Below are positions 57,134 through 64,000 of a DNA stretch of 64,000 nt, piece after piece. The stretch lies in assembly GCA_018881555.1 (NCBI GenBank), contig JACAXG010000204.1:682001-746000 (forward strand), given 5' to 3'. Under the pieces are notes generated by a model. It had not been told where the DNA came from. It made no database searches and worked only from the letters and a program-made list of their open reading frames with translations. The stretch's first letter is position 1. Each line of letters opens with the position of its first letter. This DNA is from Amblyornis subalaris. Its lineage: Eukaryota > Chordata > Aves > Passeriformes > Ptilonorhynchidae. The translations under genes were made by a program, and so were the position numbers.

Positions 57134-60100
57134 GTGAGTATTTTCCTGATAAAACTGCAGTGAGGTTAGTCTGAATGTGCAGCAGCCCTTGGAGAATGTC
57201 AAATGCAATGACTACCTTGTGTTTGTTCATGAGACAGCTTGTTACCAAGTAAGATACACAGTGCAGCCTAAAGAGGTGTTCTTGGGTTTTTCTCAATCAG
57301 GTATCACTCTCTTAGGCTGTCACGTGCACCTGATCTGTTAGAGAAACATCATCAGTGTGCGTACATTCAGGATGACAGCTCTAAATGAAAATCACATACT
57401 GTAGTAGGCAGCTACAGTGGTGACTCAGTGGGGAACAAAACTTTTTCTGACTCAGGTCTGACAACATGTTCCAATTCCCTTTCAAACAAAATGAAGCAGC
57501 TCTTTATTATCCATGGCCATTAAAGGTAAAGGCGTCAAGCTGGCAAGTAGCACTGAGCTACCCAGTTTGTTCCAGTTATCTGCTTCTCTTTTTAGTCTCA
57601 ACCATTCACTTCAATTTCTTGTATCCCTTTCTTTCACCTCCTCTTTGGCTAACCAACCCAATCTTTTGGCCAGGGCATGTCCCATTGCCTGTTCTAGAAG
57701 ACTATGAAGGACACATGCTACCTTCACTCCACGTTATCTGACCTCACTGCATCAGTCTGTGGTGAGAGGGCTCCTGAAAACTGTTGTGTGACTCTTGTGG
57801 GCAGAGATGACATTTTCACTCCCCTTTTGGAATATACATGTCTTCGTTAATCCCATGGCCATGGTGGAATAACTGAGGTAGGTATCTCTCATGTGTGGGG
57901 AAGGGACGGTAGAAGCTCCCTGGCCTTTGGAAAGGGACATGGCACAGGATGCAGTCGAGTGAATCATCCTCCCTCTGCTCCAACCCTTGCTATGGCCTAA
58001 CACAAATACTCCCAGAGACTGCTCTTGTTACCACTGCATAAAATACCTTCTCCTTTGACACCTTGCCATTTACAGTATTTCCAAAACAGCAAGGAAAATT
58101 CTTGCACTAGTTTTGGTAATGCCCTGTTCCAATTAGTGACATTTTTCAAGAATTTGTATATCCAGGTCAGAATGTATGTGATGCAAACCGGTGTGTTACT
58201 TACTGAAACTTGTCCAGTAGCCAGCAATTGTGGTCAGGGAGAAATGTCCTGTTTTTCAGGTTTGTGTAAACTGATTCCTGGTTTCCTGTAGCTGTTGTTC
58301 AGGTGTTGGGTTAACTGGGCTGGAAAGTTTGAGGCACCGTGGCTGTGAGCCAGCTCGGGTCTGGGAACACAGAGTGACATTTGCTCATTCTTCTGTTGAG
58401 TGGAGAGGGCTGCTTCTCCTGGACACGGTATTGCTCTCATTTTCAGGTGCTGCTTCTCCTCTAAACTAAAATGGGTTTGTTTCAAATCTGAGCTATTCTT
58501 GTAAAGCCAAACAAATGCTGTAGCCAAAGCACTTTATCCAAGAGAAGCCGAAACAAAACTTCTGTTCCCACCACCCCTGCCCAGCGATGGCGTAAGTCTA
58601 GTGTGGAAGTAAATGTTGAAAATTAAGTGGATACAGTTGAGCTGGACTTCTAATAGTGAAGGACTTGGCTGTCTGTTTCTTTGGTTTCAGTTCCAGTTGC
58701 ATTGACAAATTAAAGCTCCTTTCTCAAATTAAAAGGTAACTGGATTTTTTTCTTTCTTGAGGTCTGGGCATGAAGTCTAAATCTAACCCAGTCCACACAA
58801 TTGCAGGACAAAATGTCCTGCAGTGATGATTAAGTGCAAAGCACACAACCGCTCACAAGGCCCTTCAAGATGAAATTGTACCTCATTTTTCCTCAAACTT
58901 ACCTTTCTTGAATTTGAATACATTTGTTTTTATTGGGTTTTTTGTCCACTAGGTGGCAATACTTATGCACATAATCATTTCTTCATAGCTGAGATTTTTA
59001 ACAAGATTTTGTCAGAGTATGTATTTTTAACTTCTTTGGTTATGAGAGTATTTGCAGGACTTTGTCTGTGATGTAGGGCAAACTGTTCCCAAAAATTACA
59101 CTATTTTTCCCGCAACAACGTCTGTCTTCCTTGAGACTTAAAAAATAAAAGCTTTATTCTTTAGATTATTTTTTCATGAAATCAATTTTTCCAGTCCTAT
59201 TTCAGTTTCGCAAGGGAGAGGTATTTCTTCTGAGAAAAAAAATGCAAAAGTTCAGAAACTCTTAAAAGAAAATCAATCTCTTTTAAATTATAAATGATTA
59301 AAATATTATTTTGTTAATGCTGGTAATATGAATTTTTAGTTTCCTTCCATGTTTCCTTTCCAAGTTTCCTTAGGCCATGTTTTCTAAATTGTGCTGTGCC
59401 ATGTTTGTGGTAGTATTGTAACTGAATACTACAGTGCTTTAAAATCTTACCTTGTTGAGATTAAAAAAATCATTAAAATCTTAAGCTTGTTGAATGTCCC
59501 TGAGCTGCCACAAAGCTTTTCAGAGGAAGCTGAGCTTCATGACAGGAGTCAGTGCAACAACACGGTAGGAGAGCAGAAGAGATTTTTCCCAAGGCAGAAA
59601 GAACCTGTCTTACACTTCAGGAAATCAAGCCTGAAATCAGTCCTGAATAATTTATTGGAAATCAGCACACTCACAAAAATATTTAAGGTGCATGATTGTC
59701 AAGTGCATTTACACAGGTAGCAGCGCTTCCTCAAAAATTTTAAGCAGTTCAATATATTTTAATAAAGCCAGATAATATTTCAACCTTTCCTGATATTTAG
59801 ACCTACCAAGATGTTACCTTCTTCCCAAGAAAGAGAGACAAGCAATAGCAGAGGGAGTAGAGACAGAGTTATCTGGTCACTGGAATACCAGTGCTACTAA
59901 CTGTATATCATCCTAGAAATCCTTTCCCACTCCTAAAATTAGGCTAGCAATAGCCCTGCTCCCCTCAACATGCAATTTTTAAAAGTAGATGTTACACTAA
60001 AGTACTGCTAGGAGGCACCCTGGTGCAGTGTCTGAAACATATTTTCTTTTTTGCCTCAAACAGAAGAAAAATGAGTCACTCATGTCATTGTTTTGGTTTT

Positions 60101-60144
60101 CCAAAAATAGAAAATTACATTTTGTTAGAGGAACAGGACATACC

Positions 60145-61460
60145 TGAGACCATTTCCTCTTGTCCTTCTCACTCATTACTTGGGAGAAAAGCCCGACCCC
60201 CACTTGGCTTTCAGGTGTTTTCAGTACCTGTCAGGTGGTAAAGAACAAGGCCTCCCCGAGCCTCTGCTTCTGCAGGCTGAACCCCCCCCCAGCTCCCGCA
60301 GCTGCTCCTCAATCAGACTTGTGCTCCAGACCCTTCCCCAGCTCTGTTCCCTTCTCTGGACACACTCCAGCACCTGAATATCTTTCTTTGAGGGACCAGA
60401 ACTGAACACAGCACTCTGGCTGTGGCCTCACCAGTGCCCAGCACAGGGGCACAGTCACTGCCCTGGTCCTGCTAGCCACACTATTGCTGACACAGGCCAG
60501 CTGCCTTCGGCCTTCTTGGCCACCTGGGCACACCCCGGCTCATGTTCAGCTGCTGCTGACCAGCTCTCCCAGGTCCTTTCCCACTCAGCAGCTTTCCAGC
60601 CACTCTGCCCCAGCCCATAGTGTAACCCGGGATTGTTACACCACAGGACACAGGGATAGGATCCAGCACTTGGCCTTGTGGAACCTCACACAATTGGCCT
60701 CAGCCCATGGATCCAGCCTGCCAGATCCCTCTGAAGAGCCTTCCTGTCCTCCAGCAGATCAACACTCTCACCCAACTTGATGTTGTCCTCAAACTGACTG
60801 AGTGTGCTCTCGATTCCCTCATCCAGATCATCAATAAAGATAATAAACAGGGCTGGCCCCAGAACTGAGCCCTGGGGAACACCACTAGTGACCAGTTGCC
60901 TGCTGGAAGTAATTCCATCCACCAACATTCTTTGGGCTGGGACATCAGCCAGTTTTTTACTCAGCAAACAGTGCACTCATCCAAGCCATGAGTAGCCAGT
61001 TTCTCCTGGAAAATGTTGTGGGAAATGGTGTCAAAGGCTTTGCTGAAGTCCAGGTAGACACATCCCCAGCCGTTTCCTCATCCACTTAGCAGATTACCTT
61101 GTCATAGAACGAGATCAGGTTGATCAAGCAGTTATGCCTTTCACAAACCCATGCTGGCTGGGCCTGATCCCCTGGTGCTCCTCTACATGCCATGTGATGA
61201 TCTCCTGTACATGCCATGTGATGGTCTCCACCCCAGAAGGTATCCATGAGTTTCCCCAGCACTGAGGTCAGGCTGACAGGCCTGTAGTTTCCTGGATCCT
61301 TGTTTCCTGGGTCCTCCTTGGCGCCTTTCTTGCCCACAATCCGGGAGCCTCCTGAGCTGCTGCCTCTCTGCTGTGTTGTATTTCCAGCAGACATCTGGAA
61401 AGTCATCATCCTTGCTTCTGCCACATCTCTTTTTGACTCCAAGTATGCATACAGGCTTGC
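60145..61460 (-). mobile_element. CR1 LINE with decayed reverse-transcriptase ORF
   Basis: A roughly 1.3 kb element in minus orientation. The left part (60145-60780) carries the 3' region, with GGGAGAAAAGCCCGACCCCC, GACTTGTGCTCCAGACCCTT, TTCTTGGCCACCTGGGCACA and CACTTGGCCTTGTGGAACCT. On the minus strand at 60686-60976 the frame includes [16 protein letters not shown], then [16 protein letters not shown] and [15 protein letters not shown], the CR1 reverse-transcriptase region. The catalytic F-A-D-D-type motif reads FEDN, so it is inactive. At 61086-61442 the frame includes NYRPVSLTSVLGKLMDTF and CLINLISFYDKV, an earlier part of the same domain. Frames are broken and the upstream end is diverged past about 61280. 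It is a dead copy, 5'-truncated like most CR1. Confidence 0.94.
61185..61229. repeat. 24-base tandem duplication inside the CR1
   Basis: ACATGCCATGTGATGATCTC at 61185 recurs at 61209 with one change. The duplication keeps the frame, giving a doubled HHMAC peptide on the minus strand. It arose after or during insertion of this CR1 copy. Confidence 0.85.
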
Positions 61461-64000
61461 ACATCTTCAAGAGTCGTTTTTGGCATCTTTCTTGTAGTGT
61501 CCTCTCGTAGCATTAGGCAAGCTTGCCACCCCTGATCCCCAGGAGCACAGGATGTACCCATCTTGAGCTTGCCTTATGGCCCAGCTGTGAGAGAGGCGGG
61601 AAAGTGGGTTCAGCAGGACCAGCTCATGAGGAAATCTCTGTTTCTTCATGCTGCATAATGGGGAAAAGGCTGGAGGACATTTGGGAGGTAGATGGTGTTT
61701 CTTACACCATGTTCCCCCTCCTGTCAAGCTTTATAATATTCTGATTGAAAAACTGGCTACACAACAACATCCTCAAGAGAATTGTTAAATCCTGTTCTCT
61801 GCAGCAGAAGATTAGGTCTACCCCAGCCCCAGAAAATCAAGGTGACCTCCTGGGAGCACTCAGGGTTGGATTTATTTCAGGTGCAACAAGAACATCTCAG
61901 TTTGTAACATAAATTAACATTACCATTCACTGGCAGCTAGGACAAGCCAGGAAACTGCAGGACATTATGGAGAGAGAAAGGTGGCCTCTGATGTGATCTG
62001 ATACTTAGAAACCCTGAGAAGTGAGATGAATGCCTTCCTTCTCTCCCCAGAAGTTGGATAAAACTCATTCATGTTTTTAGAGAAGTCTCTCCAGAGCTGT
62101 ATGTTTTGATTGCTTCCGGTTTCTTTAGTATATTTGCTTAAGAGGCATTGTTTCAACAGTACTTTAAGTGAATTGCCATATGTCAGGGTTTTATAGCTTT
62201 GGATCCAGTTCTGATAGGGTCCTGGCAGCAAAACTAGCTTGGTTCTAATATTTTTCCCTGTCCTCAATGGACTGTGCTTTCTTGGGAGACTGTTTGGGGA
62301 TATTGCAGAGAACAAACAAAAGGAATAGACCTCACGCACCATATTGGGCACTTGGGATATTTTGTTTTATGAGCTGATGAGTGTAACCAGATGACTGGAA
62401 TGAAAACAGCTGCTTGCTAGGGCAGTGGTTAAGCCAATTCTGACATGTTACTAGGAATAGTGTATTTTACGGGGCTGGAGATCACAACCCTGAAAACTAC
62501 CAGTTGAGCAGGAGGAATACAGAGTTTGATAAACCATTTTTAATATATAGTGGCTAGTTTCTCTGACTGCTGTCAGATTAGTGTTCTGATGTCATATGGT
62601 CATGTGACTTAGCATCATAAGACAGATCAGTCAGTCCTTTCCATCAGATGAGAGAGATGGGTATTAGTGAAGCTTTCTATTTACAGGCCTTTCCCTATAA
62701 ACCCCAGACCTGCTCTGGTACTGCATTTTCTGCCCATATATTTTGCACCATAATTTGAAAACTCTTGCGAAGGGACATGGTTAAGAGAATCCTGAAGTAA
62801 ATTGGGAAAGCAGCCATCTGGAGAGATGTGCACCTGTTGATCTTTTTCAAAAGGAAGATTCAGAGCAGAAAACCTATTCAGATGTGATTTTTCCCTTGTC
62901 TTAGTCAGCTATATTTGCTAAACTGGTCTCTTCCTGAGTTGTAGCAGTATTTATCTGGATACTACAGTGGAAGTTTTAACATCTTAGATTTTTGTCACCC
63001 CAATGGATCTGGTTGCCCTGCTTGGATAATAACACTAAAGCCAGGAGACCCATTCACGTATGCGTTTGTACTGCTGCAATGTATTAGTTAAAACTGGGGG
63101 ATTTCAAATGTATTGAGTTTTATGTAAACTTCTGTGCTCTTCTGATGTTTCGTGGCAGGTCTGTCATACTTTCTTCCTTCGTAGTTTTAGCTGTAGTCAC
63201 TGTGTTTACAGCTACAGCTTGAAACTGGAAGTGATGAAAGCACAGCATGAAATTATAAATATTTAGGACTGAGGAGAACCCACAGAAAAAGGGGTGTGTG
63301 TTAAAGGCATTTGAAGAACTTCAGATATGTCCATGTGGTTTAGTAATCTCCTTAAACTTACCACCAGGTCCTCAGCCATCATCAGACTCTTATCAAAGGA
63401 CATTAAATCCTTCTCAAAATGCTCTCTACAGTATCAGTTTATCTGCTTTAATATCTGTGGACCCCGAAGATTTTCCCTACCTGGATTAGGAAAATGCTGT
63501 GCTAGTGACCAGGCTGCTTGATAAGGCAAGTAAAGTGACCTGCCCTGTTGGCAGCTGCAAAGCCTTTCGTGTCTGGAACTCGTCAACAGCAGTCAGTAGT
63601 AGTCAGTCAATGTAAATGGATGTGCTTAGAAAGTAAGTTAACAATCACAAGTTTGTGAGCATGTTAAGGGGTCCTGCACAATGTGTACATCCCAGTTTAG
63701 GGGACAGAGACTGTAACAACCCAAAGAAATTGGCTGTGAGTAAGGCTTTAATAGGCTGAAAGGCTGCACTGGTCCTAGGGGAGAGAGGGAATGTGGACAG
63801 GAGGAGACCAGCACCTTCCCTGGCTCATGCCAGCAGCTGATGACCAGAGGCCAGCACTGCAGCTGGATGCAGAGCTGGCAGGTTGCTCCTGCTGGATAGA
63901 TATGCTGAAGCAGCGTCAGGAAAGATAATTGGATATGTGCAAGTTGCAGATATCGGGGAGAATGTGATAAGCTTCTCTTGAGATGTTACAAATTTATGTC

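Larger units (their letters stand above)
57134..64000. other. TPGS2 intron 2 (runs past the window)
   Basis: Begins with a canonical GTGAGT donor and extends at least 6.8 kb. The largest content is a CR1 with reverse-transcriptase remnants at about 60145-61460. Outside it, 57134-60144 and 61461-64000 show no exon, RNA gene or recognised repeat. Frames such as 61965-62351 (128 codons, minus) have no recognised domain. Confidence 0.85.

Noticed and set aside
60686..60976. Reverse-transcriptase-like frame as a host gene
   Set aside because: The [11 protein letters not shown] and DDLDEGIE motifs are those of CR1 reverse transcriptase. The active-site region is altered and frames are broken, so it is part of a dead LINE.

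Overview
The window is nuclear DNA from a bird. Bird-type CR1 LINE fragments recur on both strands, with reversed tails ending in ATTCTATG-like 3' repeats. There is an ERV solo LTR of a kind common in non-galliform bird genomes. Most of the sequence is AT-rich and non-coding, with one sharp CpG island. Two genes can be recognised and they are arranged head to head. TPGS2 (tubulin polyglutamylase complex subunit 2) lies on the plus strand. KIAA1328 (hinderin, a coiled-coil protein reported to bind the cohesin subunit SMC3) lies on the minus strand. The same pair is divergent in the human FHOD3-TPGS2-KIAA1328-CELF4 neighbourhood on 18q12. Identification rests on remembered protein similarity plus splice-site and phase agreement; no search was run.

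Layout. Positions 1-32920 are part of a very long KIAA1328 intron. It holds CR1 pieces (5087-5405, 28636-28732), a probable LTR (about 5650-6345), a decayed coding-like tract (about 3394-4370, minus), simple repeats and a 190-base assembly gap (9483-9672). Positions 32921-52202 hold five KIAA1328 coding exons on the minus strand: 52172-52202, 47568-47603, 45752-45891, 41891-41985 and 32921-33036. Their phases join without a break into about 139 codons. The introns between them contain a CR1, a clear solo LTR (48427-48985) and a possible second LTR (about 37600-37975).

Positions 51900-52620 form the CpG island and shared promoter. The two start codons are only 267 bases apart. TPGS2 exon 1 is 52470-52542 and exon 2 is 57054-57133; the rest of the gene lies beyond the window. 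TPGS2 introns contain four CR1 pieces or groups, including a 1.3 kb element (about 60145-61460) with reverse-transcriptase remnants.

The most notable observations concern KIAA1328. Its fifth coding exon ends in a perfect U12-type AT-AC donor (ATATCCTTT). Its start codon sits in a perfect TISU/YY1 element (CAAGATGGCGGC). Its second coding exon appears to be a 36-base symmetric micro-exon. The shared promoter carries two oppositely oriented ZNF143-like sites and a CCAAT box. No prokaryote-type operon, CRISPR array, tRNA or rRNA was seen.
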